In this document: piece by piece, positions 17,729 to 26,702 of the stretch | Position numbering within the stretch: the first letter of the stretch is position 1 | Layout: every line of letters begins with the position of its first letter | DNA from: an uncultured Clostridia bacterium | Lineage (GTDB): Bacteria > Bacillota > Clostridia > HGM11514 | Direction: 5' to 3' | DNA: 64,000 nt | NCBI GenBank assembly: GCA_934464705.1 | Contig: CAKSKB010000004.1 | Coordinates: 62,001-126,000, forward strand | Notes under the pieces: model-generated | Database searches by the model: none | Seen by the model: only the letters and a program-made list of their open reading frames with translations | Told to the model about the DNA's origin: nothing | Translations under genes and position numbers: made by a program

Positions 17729-20146
17729 TTATTCAATATTTATCCAAAAAGCTGGACGAACACCGTAGTCATCACTGAAGACATAATCACCATAAGTATT
17801 GACAAAGCCGCCACTGTAAACAAAAGCGGCATCGCCCTGACCATCACCGGGCGACCGCAGCCACCACCAAGAAAACCCGTCATATGTATATACACCTTGG
17901 TTTTTTGAATATTCCGTAGGTTCTACGGTTCTTTCTTCGTTAGACGAAAAATACTTATTTGCTTCGTATATACTCAAAAGAAAAATCTTGTCCACGGTAT
18001 CGTTTCCGCCATTAGTGTCATATTCCGGATTATCAGGGTTTTCCAAATCTGTTTTACATATATATTTTACCAAAGTGGTTCCAAATGCTTTATCCATAAA
18101 ATCATTATTGAGCCATTTGCGCAGGGTGCAGGTTTCCCATGTGACATCTTCATATTCTTCATTATAAGGTTTGCTGTCAAGACAATATCTGCTTATAAGA
18201 AGGGCTTTTCCGTCCGACACATCAAGTACCTGCCATTCTATCTCATCCATTTTGCCGCTTTGAGGATAACCGCCAAATTTTACAATATCACCTACCGAAA
18301 TATCCTTGGGGTTATTCCAAAACTCTATCTGTTCATCTGCTATAGGCAAAACATTTGCCTCATTGACTAACTTTTCACTATCCTTATAATCTCCCAGTTT
18401 CTTAAACGCTTTGCCCGCTTCGGCATACTTTTTCTCTGCGAGAAGATTTTTGGCATTATTATATCTTACCGAAGGAATTATAACCGAATTAAGCAGCACT
18501 ATAAACGCAACAACCAGTGCAGCGGCGGCGGTGAAAATGCCGATTTTTCTTGCCCTTCTTTTAGCGGCTTTAACATCTTCCTCGTGTTTTTTATTCAGCT
18601 GTTCAATTTTTGCTTTGCAAAGCTCTATCTTTTCGGCGGAATCCTTCCAGTCCCTTATTTTTTCAAATTCATCTATTGCAAGCTTTACACCGGAAACAGA
18701 AGTTTTTTCGTATAAGTCAATTGCCTTTTTGTACTGTTTATTTTTCTTGCATACTTCAATACATTCGGGACATTTTTTTGCAAGCTCGTCACTGTCCTTA
18801 TACCCGGGTATGCTCTCCAAAAGCCTTTGCGCCTCAATATAGCTTTCGGAATCATCGTGATTATATCCGTAATTCATTTTTTCCGCTGCGCTCTGATAAA
18901 TCCCTTCAAGGATTTCGTTCTCGTTTCTTTCGTTTATGTATTTTATATATCCCTGAAGCTGAGCCTTGAGTTTATCATCGGCAAAGCGGACAGCCTTTGC
19001 ATAGTTATCGGAGTCATCAAACGGTTCTTCCTCGTCTTTGAGATCTTCAATCCTGTTAACACGCAGCTCCGCCATGAGTTTTCCGAGGTAGCCCTGCGCA
19101 CACTCGGGGTCGGAATCGAGCACCTTTTCGCAGTATGCGTCCGCTTCCTGCCAGTTTCCGTCCTCCAAAAACATAAACGCGCGTTTAAGAAGCGGAGATG
19201 TTTCGCCGCCGGTCTGCACTGCCGCCGCAGCCTTGGGCGCAGATTTTTTATCGCCGTCAACAATCTTTTTTATTCCCCTTATCAAATCCTGCATAAAGCC
19301 GAGCTTTGACATATCCTGTGCCTGGAGGTGCGAAAACTCCTCCGGCAAATCGTACGGGTCCATATCACGGTAAGCCGGGATAAGCGCCTTTTTTGCGCCG
19401 CCCTTAATAAGCGCAAGATAGCGGCTCCACTCGTTTTTAACCCAAACCGCATTGAAATACTCCGGCTTTGTGCCGATTACAACCATGACCTTTGATGAAT
19501 TGAGCGCCGCAAAAATATACGGCTCATACGCACAGCCGAGCTTATCCTCAAGCGTTATCCTCGAGAAGAAAACCTTAAACCCATCCTGCGTCAGCTGATG
19601 ATAGAGGTCATTTGCAAGCACGCTGTCACGGGTGCGGCGGCCGCTCTCGTCGGTTTCCTTATAGCATATGAAAATATCGAACGGCTGCTCCTTCTGCGAA
19701 ATTGCAAGAATACCCTTCTGAATTTCATTTATCGTCTTAGCCTCTTCTTCATAAATCGCACGCTGAGAGCCGTCCGCATACTTTATTGCGGACTTATAGT
19801 TATCATCATCGAAAATCGATGTGAACTGCGCGCGGTTGACCGTCGGAACACGCTTATGGGTTGACGGGTCCTCGACATACTCGATACCGTAGCGGCACAG
19901 AACAAGCGACCAGTAGCTTTCGGCGTCGGTTTTATCTTCGTTTAAAATCTGCTCATAAATCCCCATTGCCTTGTCAAACTCATTATTACGGCGAAAATGG
20001 TTCGCGCGGTCATACATGTTCGCTCTTTTTTCGTCATCAAGCCTCGGCAGCGTCTGCCTGCTGCCGCAGCTGTCGCACACCGCAACGGTATCGCCCTCGT
20101 TAAATTCAAGCGTTCCGCCGCACATTTTACATTTGAATACTGACAT
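17729..20146 (-). CDS. Zinc ribbon-TIR-TPR-membrane-DUF6273 protein
   Basis: An 805-residue multidomain protein. In order: zinc ribbon (C6, C9, C24, C27); a TPR-like helical segment (about 40-150); a TIR domain (about 155-290) starting FDIFICYKETDE, with ITLEDKLGCAYEPYIFAAL carrying E208 at the position expected for the NADase glutamate; more TPR-like repeats (about 315-530); one membrane helix (about 535-557); and a C-terminal DUF6273 domain (about 614-803) with VTWETCTLRKWLN, WWWLRSPG and GVRPAFWI. DUF6273 would be outside the cell if TIR is inside. TIR domains of bacteria are often NAD-consuming immune effectors or scaffolds; which applies here is inferred. Start at 20146 after GGGAGG; the ATG at 20179 lies upstream of that site. 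Confidence 0.85.
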   Translation of the reverse strand: MSVFKCKMCGGTLEFNEGDTVAVCDSCGSRQTLPRLDDEKRANMYDRANHFRRNNEFDKAMGIYEQILNEDKTDAESYWSLVLCRYGIEYVEDPSTHKRVPTVNRAQFTSIFDDDNYKSAIKYADGSQRAIYEEEAKTINEIQKGILAISQKEQPFDIFICYKETDESGRRTRDSVLANDLYHQLTQDGFKVFFSRITLEDKLGCAYEPYIFAALNSSKVMVVIGTKPEYFNAVWVKNEWSRYLALIKGGAKKALIPAYRDMDPYDLPEEFSHLQAQDMSKLGFMQDLIRGIKKIVDGDKKSAPKAAAAVQTGGETSPLLKRAFMFLEDGNWQEADAYCEKVLDSDPECAQGYLGKLMAELRVNRIEDLKDEEEPFDDSDNYAKAVRFADDKLKAQLQGYIKYINERNENEILEGIYQSAAEKMNYGYNHDDSESYIEAQRLLESIPGYKDSDELAKKCPECIEVCKKNKQYKKAIDLYEKTSVSGVKLAIDEFEKIRDWKDSAEKIELCKAKIEQLNKKHEEDVKAAKRRARKIGIFTAAAALVVAFIVLLNSVIIPSVRYNNAKNLLAEKKYAEAGKAFKKLGDYKDSEKLVNEANVLPIADEQIEFWNNPKDISVGDIVKFGGYPQSGKMDEIEWQVLDVSDGKALLISRYCLDSKPYNEEYEDVTWETCTLRKWLNNDFMDKAFGTTLVKYICKTDLENPDNPEYDTNGGNDTVDKIFLLSIYEANKYFSSNEERTVEPTEYSKNQGVYTYDGFSWWWLRSPGDGQGDAAFVYSGGFVNTYGDYVFSDDYGVRPAFWINIE

Positions 20147-20160
20147 TTTTAGTTTCCTCC

Positions 20161-20850
20161 CTATTTCAACATTCTGCACTTTTTATTTCGTTTATCAATC
20201 AGATTTATAAGCTCATCCGCAGCCGCCTTTGTATCCGAGCCGTCCGACACGCATTTTGAAAACGCTTCAAACGCCTTTCCGATTTTATCCTCGTCGGCTG
20301 CAAGGGCATTGTTTGAAACAGGGTCGCTGTACCTTACCGCTTCAAAAACACGCACGGTATCATCGGATTTATGCTCGTTCATAAGCGTTTCCGCCCGGAC
20401 GGCAAGATTTTTAATAAAAAATGTTTTTATCTTGACAGTTGTTTCACTTTCGTGTACAATATCAGCGGCGGTTTTTGCTTTTATCACATTTATAGCCGTA
20501 ATCCCGAGGAAAAGCACGCAAAGAAGCGCCCCGAGCCAATTCGGGACATTCGGCATAGCCATTGCGGCGCCGCCGACAACAAGCGAAGCGATAAGAGCCG
20601 AGTAACTGACGGTAAGAACAGACAGATTCAAAAACAGCCGTTCTTTGCTTTCCGAGTTTAATGTAAAACAGGCGCACGCCAGCTGCCCCAAAAACGAAAG
20701 GCTTATAAATACATATCCGCCCCAAAACCCTCCGCCGAACTTATCGAACTCCGAAGTTGTGTTCGGTGTTACAAAACAAACGGCATTAAAAACCGCAACC
20801 GAAATCAGCCAGCAAATAAAATATGAATTAAAAATTTTCTTTTTCATCAT
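20161..20850 (-). CDS. Four-helix membrane protein of unknown function
   Basis: A 229-residue protein not recognised. Four hydrophobic segments (roughly residues 10-30, 42-62, 76-96 and 103-122 from the chosen start) are followed by a soluble, mostly helical C-terminal tail of about 100 residues. The start overlaps the SPFH gene stop (ATGATGA); the second ATG at 20847 is an equally possible start. Its stop lies 14 bases before the TIR-protein start. The tight packing argues that it works with the SPFH and TIR proteins, perhaps as a membrane partner. Confidence 0.7.
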   Translation of the reverse strand: MMKKKIFNSYFICWLISVAVFNAVCFVTPNTTSEFDKFGGGFWGGYVFISLSFLGQLACACFTLNSESKERLFLNLSVLTVSYSALIASLVVGGAAMAMPNVPNWLGALLCVLFLGITAINVIKAKTAADIVHESETTVKIKTFFIKNLAVRAETLMNEHKSDDTVRVFEAVRYSDPVSNNALAADEDKIGKAFEAFSKCVSDGSDTKAAADELINLIDKRNKKCRMLK

Positions 20851-22067
20851 TCTTCCTCCGTTTTCGCACCGCACTCAAGGCAGAACTTTGCGCCGCCCGG
20901 AAGGGGCGCTCCGCACTTTTTGCAGTTATTCTGAAGCTTATATCCGCACTCGGGGCAGAACTTGCCTGCCGGTACGCCTTTTCCGCAATTGGGACAAATA
21001 AAACTGCCCGATTCCTCAACCTTTCCGCCGCATTCAAGACAGAATTTGGCGCCTTCGGGCAAAGGTTTTCCGCATTTTGCGCAGGTTTTTGAAGCGGTAT
21101 TATTAAGGCTTTCGGTCAAAATTCCGCCGACCGTGCCGCCCACGCCCGCCATAACGCCAAGCCCTATCCCCATATTGGCAAACTGCCCCGAAGCCTCATT
21201 CCTCGCCACATCACCGGCAACATCAAAGCCCCTTTCCTGAGCATATGTATACCCTTCCTGCGCACGCTTCTGCGCCTGAGCCTTTGAATCTATAACCACC
21301 TTCTGCGCCTCGGTTTCGGCATATATAAGGTCGGTCTGCTGCCTGAGCCTTGCCTCGGCGACCTCGGCGTACTTTCTGAAATGCAAATCCCTGAAACGGA
21401 TATAGTTCCTGTCGTCCTCCGGCTTCACTATCGTTGTTACGAAAAAGTGTTTCAGCTCCGCACCGTATTCCCTGAAATCAGGCTCCAAAAGCGCCTGCAT
21501 TGCCTCCGATATTTCGCCGAGCCTTTCGTCAATTCTGAAAATATCCACGGTGTTGTCACGAATGTAATTTGCCATGTACGCTTTGAATTTCGACATCAGA
21601 AAAGCTCTGAACTTCTGCACAATTGCGCTTTGCGTGAGCGTTTTTTCCGTCCCGACAAGCTTTACAAGAAGTTTTCTCGAATCCTCCGCCCGAAGCGTCA
21701 TCTCGCCGCTCGCCCCTATTTTAATAGGAAAGTTATAGGTCGGCTCAACATACTCAATCTTTGAATCCGTTCCCCACTTTATCGCCGGCTGCTCGGTCTT
21801 GTTTACAAAATACACCTCGCAGTGAAAGGGTGTTTCGTCCCCCGTCGCACGGTTCAGAAACTTACCGATTTTGGGAATGTTCCCGGTTTCAAGCGTATAC
21901 CGCCCCGGTCCGAAAAGGTCCAGCGCCTGACCATCCCTATAGAAAACCGCCTCCTGATTCTCGTGCACTATAAGCTGCGTAAGACTGTTAAAGTCCTCCT
22001 TCGGGTGCTTCCACACAAATGTTGTGTTGTCCCCTTCGTATTTAATGATTTCCGCTATTTCCGACAT
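20847..22067 (-). CDS. SPFH-domain protein with C-terminal zinc ribbons (YdjI-like)
   Basis: A 406-residue protein of the SPFH/virion-core-like family represented by Bacillus YdjI. The N-terminal half (about 20-290) is the SPFH domain with FYRDGQALDLFGPGRYTL and a coiled-coil region AEARLRQQTDLIYAETEAQ. A glycine-rich hydrophobic segment (about 297-318) precedes three double-Cys zinc ribbons (CAKCGK...CLECGG, CPNCGK...CPECGY, CKKCGA...CLECGA). In Bacillus, YdjI helps bring PspA to stressed membrane; known of the family, not shown here. First gene of the TIR operon, with promoter and GGGAGG site visible, divergent from an XRE regulator. Confidence 0.85.
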   Translation of the reverse strand: MSEIAEIIKYEGDNTTFVWKHPKEDFNSLTQLIVHENQEAVFYRDGQALDLFGPGRYTLETGNIPKIGKFLNRATGDETPFHCEVYFVNKTEQPAIKWGTDSKIEYVEPTYNFPIKIGASGEMTLRAEDSRKLLVKLVGTEKTLTQSAIVQKFRAFLMSKFKAYMANYIRDNTVDIFRIDERLGEISEAMQALLEPDFREYGAELKHFFVTTIVKPEDDRNYIRFRDLHFRKYAEVAEARLRQQTDLIYAETEAQKVVIDSKAQAQKRAQEGYTYAQERGFDVAGDVARNEASGQFANMGIGLGVMAGVGGTVGGILTESLNNTASKTCAKCGKPLPEGAKFCLECGGKVEESGSFICPNCGKGVPAGKFCPECGYKLQNNCKKCGAPLPGGAKFCLECGAKTEEE

Positions 22068-22115
22068 AGTATTCCTCCCTCTTAAAAATGTCGTTTTAGG
22101 TCAAATGTTCCATTT

Positions 22116-22199
22116 ATAAACTATAATAACATTTTTAAGACGATTTGTCAATGATTATTCCTTTTTTAAGTTGTTCAAATATGCGAGATTATAGTTTAT
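22116..22199. promoter_or_regulatory. Candidate operator pair for the XRE regulator
   Basis: The 11-base word TTATAGTTTAT occurs at 22189-22199 on the plus strand and at 22126-22116 on the minus strand, so each divergent gene has one copy in the same orientation just ahead of its transcript. The plus-strand gene has no convincing -35. A regulator binding both copies would control the operon and itself. Confidence 0.5.
22123..22151 (-). promoter_or_regulatory. Sigma-A promoter of the SPFH-TIR operon
   Basis: On the minus strand TTGACA (22151-22146) and TATTAT (22128-22123), spacer 17 bases. The -10 overlaps the TTATAGTTTAT word described in the next entry; an 11-bp inverted repeat CTTAAAAATGT (22081-22091) / ACATTTTTAAG (22129-22139) brackets the start region. 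Confidence 0.75.
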
Positions 22200-22222
22200 C
22201 CTTTAAGTAGGGAGATGATTTT

Positions 22223-22537
22223 ATGTACAGCAAATATGTCAGAGACAGAATTACCGCGCTGCGGCTGCAAAAAGATGTGTCGGAATACAAAATGAGCTAC
22301 GACCTCGGTCACAGCAAAAGCTATGTTAACAACATCACATCGGGCAAGGTTTTGCCGTCCATGAACGAATTTTTCATAATTTGCGAATATTTCAACATCA
22401 CACCGGAAGAATTTTTCAATCCGGAGCTTAAAAATCCAAAGCTTTCGGAGAACATTCACGCCAGCCTCCGAGGGCTTTCTTCCAATGATTTGGAGCTTAT
22501 TATGTCCATAATAAAACGATTAAAGAAAAGGCAATGA
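22223..22537 (+). CDS. XRE family helix-turn-helix regulator
   Basis: A 104-residue DNA-binding protein with one Cro/CI-type helix-turn-helix (about residues 8-62: IGxxx-type core KMSYDLGHSKSYVNNITSG, then LPSMNEFFIICEYFNI) and a short helical C-terminus. A good ribosome site, GGGAGATG, precedes the start. Divergent from the SPFH-TIR operon, with which it shares a sequence word in both promoter regions. Small XRE regulators beside such operons usually repress or gate them; that role is inferred. Confidence 0.85.
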   Translation: MYSKYVRDRITALRLQKDVSEYKMSYDLGHSKSYVNNITSGKVLPSMNEFFIICEYFNITPEEFFNPELKNPKLSENIHASLRGLSSNDLELIMSIIKRLKKRQ

Positions 22538-22621
22538 CGGCATATGATACCCCGAACGAAAAACTGTGCATTTAAGCCAAAAAAATAGTCGGAATATGAT
22601 ATTTTTTTTTGCATAGTTTTG

Positions 22622-22630
22622 TGATACAAT
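22622..22630 (+). promoter_or_regulatory. Extended -10 promoter of the beta-helix/SBP operon
   Basis: TGATACAAT (22622-22630 as TG-n-TACAAT) without a good -35 in the poly-T stretch upstream. AAAGGAG at 22657-22663 precedes the start. Confidence 0.5.
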
Positions 22631-22671
22631 TATGGTAGCAAAATTTATTATTATATAAAGGAGTATTGCGT

Positions 22672-25155
22672 ATGAAAAAGATTTTATCAATGTTGCTTGC
22701 GTTGACAATGCTTATGTCGGTTTTTACCTGTATAGGCTCGGTTTTTGCAGCGGGCGGAGAGATTTTCGTTTCCCCTGCCGGATCCGACAACGCAGACGGC
22801 AGCCGTGAAAACCCGGTTGCAACTCTCAAAAAGGCTTGCGAGCTTGCGCAAAGCGGCTCAACCGTCACACTGCTTGACGGCACGTATTCGGTTTCCGAAA
22901 ATGCGGAAATTAACAAGAGTAACATTACAATCAAGGCGGCAAGCGGAGCTTCCGTTACGCTTACGGGCGCGGCAAAGCTTGACGCATCGAAGTTTCAAAA
23001 GGTTTCCGATTCCGAAATTCTTGACAGAATAGGTAGCAAAGCCGCAAAGGAAAAGCTTATGGCTCTTGACCTCAAGGCTCTCGGAATAACCGATTTCGGT
23101 TCGCTCCATATGTCAGGATTCGGTTACGGCGACACTCCTATGAATCCTCAGCTTATCGTAAACGGAAAACGCCAGACTCTTGCGCGCTACCCCGATAACG
23201 ACTACCTTTACGTTTCAAAGGTTATCGACCCCGGCGCCAACCTCCGTATGAAAGAAGACAATGCTACGGTCGAGAATTATAAGGGTCAGGGTATCAAAAT
23301 CCAGGTTTCGGACAGCCGTCTTTCCAAATGGACAAAGGCTGACGATTTGTGGGTTTTCGGTTTCTTTATGCATGACTGGGCGGAGGCTAATCTTTCCGCT
23401 AAAATTGATTTTGAAAACGGCAACACAATCACGACCGATTACCCCAGCTACTACAGCGTTACCGAGGACCGCAGATTCTATTTCTACAATCTTCTCGAAG
23501 AAATCAGCGTTCCCGGGGAATGGTATCTTGACAGAACCGCAGGCGTTCTCTACATTTATCCCGAAAAGGATTTCAAGGCTTCGGATACCGTTGAGTTTAT
23601 TACATACGACAAGCCGTTTATTACAATCAAAAATGCCGAAAATATCAAAATCAGCGGTATCAAGTTTGAAAAATCGCTTGATATGGGCATTAAAATCGAC
23701 GACAGCAAAAAAATCAGCATTTCGGGATGCACCTTCAACGAATTGTGCGGAACGGCAATCAATTCGCTGACCTCTTACGAAACAAAGATTGACCGCTGTG
23801 CGTTTACGGAAGTCGGCTACAGGGCGGTTTGCCTTGAATCCGGCGACAGGGAAACCCTCACCCCCGGCAAAAGTGAGATCACGAACTGCACGGTAAAGGG
23901 CTTTGCAAGGCAGCGCCCCACAAACTCTCCGGCGTTCTGGGTAAGGGGCGTGGGCAATAAGGTTGCGCATAACGAAATCATCGACGGGCCTTACATCGCA
24001 ATCTGGTTCGGCGGCAACGATCACATTATTGAATACAACGAGATTGCCGAAGTATGCAAGGATACCGCTGACGTCGGCGCAATCTACGCGGGCCGCGACT
24101 GGTCCTCCAGGGGCAATGAGGTTCGCTACAACTACATCCATGACATCAAGATAATAAACACCACCACCGGAATGAAGGTTCAGGCGATTTATCTTGACGA
24201 CCAGTTCTCCTCCGCAAACGTCCACGGGAATATTATTAAGAACGTTCCTTCGGTTGCACTCTACGGCGGCGGACGCTACAACACCTTCGTCAACAACATC
24301 GTAATCGACGCAAGGGAACCCTTTGTGTTTGACGAAAGAGGCATCAAGCCGGGCGAAAGCGGAGAAGGCAGCGAAATCAGAAACAGGCTCAAATCCTTCC
24401 CCTACAACACCGGAATATGGAAGGAAAAGTATCCCGAGCTTGCAAATATCCTGAACGACGACCCCGAGCTTCCCAAATACAACACAATAAAGGGCAACCT
24501 CGCTTACAACGTGCCCAACTATGACGTTGTAAACGACGTTAAAACCTATGGCACCTTTGAAGAAGACACCCCCGTAAAGCCCGAGGACTTTGTCGACTAC
24601 AAGGGCGGCGACCTCACACTGAAGGACGACAGCGAGGTGTTTAAAAAGCTTCCCGACTTTGAAAAGATTGACTTCAAGGCAATCGGCGTTGAGGAAAAGG
24701 CTCCCGAAAAAACAGCCGACAGCGTGCTTGAAAGCTCCGTTGCACTCATGATTAACAAGCCCGATACATATGTTTTCGGCAAAAAGACCGCAATCGATGT
24801 TCCTCCGATGATTGTCAGCGACAGAACTCTCGTTCCCGTAAGATTTATTGCGGAAGCCTTCGGAGCTGATGTTTCGTGGGACGATGCCGCAAAGAAGGTT
24901 ACGGTTAAAAACGGCGACCGCACAATTGAGCTTTACATCGACAAGGCGGAAATCACCGTAAACGGCACGGTTTCGGCGCTTGACACAGCAGCCGGAATTA
25001 TCGACGGCAGAACAATGCTTCCTCTGCGTGCGGTTGTTGAAGCTCTCGGAAAAGAAGTTTTCTGGGACGCAAGAGGTCTTATAATTATAAGCGACGGTGA
25101 AATTGTAACTGCGGACGACAGTGCAGCCGTTTCTGAAATTGTTTCAAAATTTTAA
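22672..25155 (+). CDS. Exported right-handed beta-helix protein with stalk domain
   Basis: An 827-residue secreted protein: signal peptide (1 to about 24, VFA-AGG), the DUF1565-like opening IFVSPAGSDNADGSRENPVATLKKA, a long right-handed beta-helix (to about residue 650) with ISGIKFEKSLDMGIKID-type rungs, and two stalk repeats (copper amine oxidase N-terminal-like; MIVSDRTLVPVRFIAEAFG and IIDGRTMLPLRAVVEALG, about 715-800). It has no charged tail, unlike its paralogue at 14060, and shares with it LYGGGRYNTFVNNIV and VFDERG. A role in cutting or binding host or plant glycan is likely but not proven. Start set at the ATG at 22672, not the TTG six bases before. Cotranscribed with a solute-binding lipoprotein 12 bases downstream. 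Confidence 0.85.
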   Translation: MKKILSMLLALTMLMSVFTCIGSVFAAGGEIFVSPAGSDNADGSRENPVATLKKACELAQSGSTVTLLDGTYSVSENAEINKSNITIKAASGASVTLTGAAKLDASKFQKVSDSEILDRIGSKAAKEKLMALDLKALGITDFGSLHMSGFGYGDTPMNPQLIVNGKRQTLARYPDNDYLYVSKVIDPGANLRMKEDNATVENYKGQGIKIQVSDSRLSKWTKADDLWVFGFFMHDWAEANLSAKIDFENGNTITTDYPSYYSVTEDRRFYFYNLLEEISVPGEWYLDRTAGVLYIYPEKDFKASDTVEFITYDKPFITIKNAENIKISGIKFEKSLDMGIKIDDSKKISISGCTFNELCGTAINSLTSYETKIDRCAFTEVGYRAVCLESGDRETLTPGKSEITNCTVKGFARQRPTNSPAFWVRGVGNKVAHNEIIDGPYIAIWFGGNDHIIEYNEIAEVCKDTADVGAIYAGRDWSSRGNEVRYNYIHDIKIINTTTGMKVQAIYLDDQFSSANVHGNIIKNVPSVALYGGGRYNTFVNNIVIDAREPFVFDERGIKPGESGEGSEIRNRLKSFPYNTGIWKEKYPELANILNDDPELPKYNTIKGNLAYNVPNYDVVNDVKTYGTFEEDTPVKPEDFVDYKGGDLTLKDDSEVFKKLPDFEKIDFKAIGVEEKAPEKTADSVLESSVALMINKPDTYVFGKKTAIDVPPMIVSDRTLVPVRFIAEAFGADVSWDDAAKKVTVKNGDRTIELYIDKAEITVNGTVSALDTAAGIIDGRTMLPLRAVVEALGKEVFWDARGLIIISDGEIVTADDSAAVSEIVSKF

Positions 25156-25167
25156 GGAGGTAACCTT

Positions 25168-26631
25168 ATGAAGAAAAGATTGATCACTTCAATTCTCACC
25201 CTTGTGCTTGTCCTTTCGCTCTGCGCATGCAACGGCGGAAAAGACTCGGGCACTTCAAAAGGCATCATCAAGGACGATGAATCAAAGCACGTGAACCTTG
25301 TTTGGTTTATCCGTTCTTCCGAGCCGGCAGGCTTTAAAGAGGTTATGGAAAAGGCTAACGAATATCTCGGCGAAAAGCTGAACATTACGCTTGACCTCCG
25401 CTGCATAGAACCCGGTGACTACGATTCTAAGGTTCAGCTTGCAGCCGCTTCCGGTGACGAATGCGACATTATATGGACATCGCAGTGGGCAAACAACTAT
25501 GAAAGCAATGTTTCAAAGAACGCATTTCTGGCGATTGAGGATTATCTTGACCTCCCCGAGCTTGCAGCCATGAAGGCTCACTACAAAGATGAAATCTGGG
25601 ATGCCTGCAAGGTAAACGGTCATATCTACGGCGTTCCGATTGAACAGGTTCTGCACGTGCAGAAGGGTATGTGGTTCAAAAAGGACATCTGCGACAAGTA
25701 CGGAATTGACCCCTACACACAGATTAAATCAACAGACGACCTTGACGAAGTTTATAAAACCGTTCGCAGCGGCGAGCCCGATTCCCTTCTCATAGCAATC
25801 GGCGGACAGCGTATAAACGAAACTCAGAAGCAGGAGGTTGCCGCAGGCTGGTGCATGAACGACGACGGCACCCTCACCGACAGAAACGATGAAAAAGATT
25901 TCGGCCTTGACTGGTGCAAGAGAATGAGAAAATGGTACCAAAGCGGCTTCTTCCCGGCGGACATTGCAACCTTTGAAAACGAAACGGAATATTCAAGAGC
26001 AGGCAGACTTTTCAGCCGTTACGACAGGTATATGGCAGGCAGTGAAGAAAAATGCAATATGGCATACGGATACAAGCTTTGCCAAATTCCGATAAGCGAC
26101 AGGATTATTTCAAGATTGTCCGTTCAGTCCACCGTATCCGCAATCAGCTACAACTGCAAAAATCCGCTGAGAGCGTTAAAGCTTGTTCAGCTTGTTCACG
26201 AGGATGAGTATATTCTCAATCTCCTTTGCTACGGTATTGAGGGCAGGGATTTCACAAAAGACCCCAACAATCCGCACAGGATGAACAGAAGTCCCGATAA
26301 CTACCGTATTGCGGAATATCTTATCGGCAGCCAGTTCCTTGCATATCTTGCTCCCGAATACAGCGACGGCGTATGGGAACAGACCAAGGAAGAAAACGAC
26401 ACCGCAAAGGTTGACCCGAACATCGCATTTGCATTTAACAGAAAGCCTGTGGAAACGGAAATCGCAAACTGCTCCTCGGTTACCCAGGAATATAAGGGAC
26501 TCGAAACCGGTCTTTACGAGGATTACGAAGCTGTCTTTGCAGAAAAGCAGGAAAAGCTTAAAAAAGCAGGTTCCGAAATCGTAAAGGAAGAAATAGAAAG
26601 ACAGTACAAGGAATGGAAAGACGCACAATAA
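25168..26631 (+). CDS. Extracellular solute-binding lipoprotein (family 1, DUF3502-type)
   Basis: A 487-residue lipoprotein with lipobox LCAC (Cys at about 20). The mature part is a family 1 sugar/oligosaccharide-binding fold (VNLVWFIRSSEPAG, GDECDIIWTSQWANN, NGHIYGVPIEQVLHVQKG), ending in a DUF3502-like region as in LipO proteins of Paenibacillus. It would hand a ligand to an ABC importer, but no permease or ATPase is present nearby. It follows the beta-helix gene by 12 bases with the strong ribosome site AAGGAGG, so binding protein and surface enzyme are probably used on the same glycan. Confidence 0.88.
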   Translation: MKKRLITSILTLVLVLSLCACNGGKDSGTSKGIIKDDESKHVNLVWFIRSSEPAGFKEVMEKANEYLGEKLNITLDLRCIEPGDYDSKVQLAAASGDECDIIWTSQWANNYESNVSKNAFLAIEDYLDLPELAAMKAHYKDEIWDACKVNGHIYGVPIEQVLHVQKGMWFKKDICDKYGIDPYTQIKSTDDLDEVYKTVRSGEPDSLLIAIGGQRINETQKQEVAAGWCMNDDGTLTDRNDEKDFGLDWCKRMRKWYQSGFFPADIATFENETEYSRAGRLFSRYDRYMAGSEEKCNMAYGYKLCQIPISDRIISRLSVQSTVSAISYNCKNPLRALKLVQLVHEDEYILNLLCYGIEGRDFTKDPNNPHRMNRSPDNYRIAEYLIGSQFLAYLAPEYSDGVWEQTKEENDTAKVDPNIAFAFNRKPVETEIANCSSVTQEYKGLETGLYEDYEAVFAEKQEKLKKAGSEIVKEEIERQYKEWKDAQ

Positions 26632-26648
26632 TTTTTTCATAGTTCTCC

Positions 26649-26690
26649 AAAACAGGACTTCGGCATAAATAAAAGCCGAAGTCCTGTTTT
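26649..26690 (+). terminator. Strong intrinsic terminator
   Basis: A perfect 16-bp stem (26649-26664 with 26675-26690) around a 10-base AT loop; the right arm ends in TTTT. Confidence 0.88.
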
Positions 26691-26702
26691 ATATAAAAAA
26701 GC

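Noticed and set aside
22538..22660. Terminator after the XRE gene
   Set aside because: No hairpin with a T tract was found; the T10 run at 22601-22610 lacks a preceding stem, so the XRE transcript may read into the beta-helix gene.
23215..24225. 336-codon frame on minus, inside the beta-helix gene
   Set aside because: Antisense shadow of a strong exported beta-helix gene; no ribosome site or recognisable domain.
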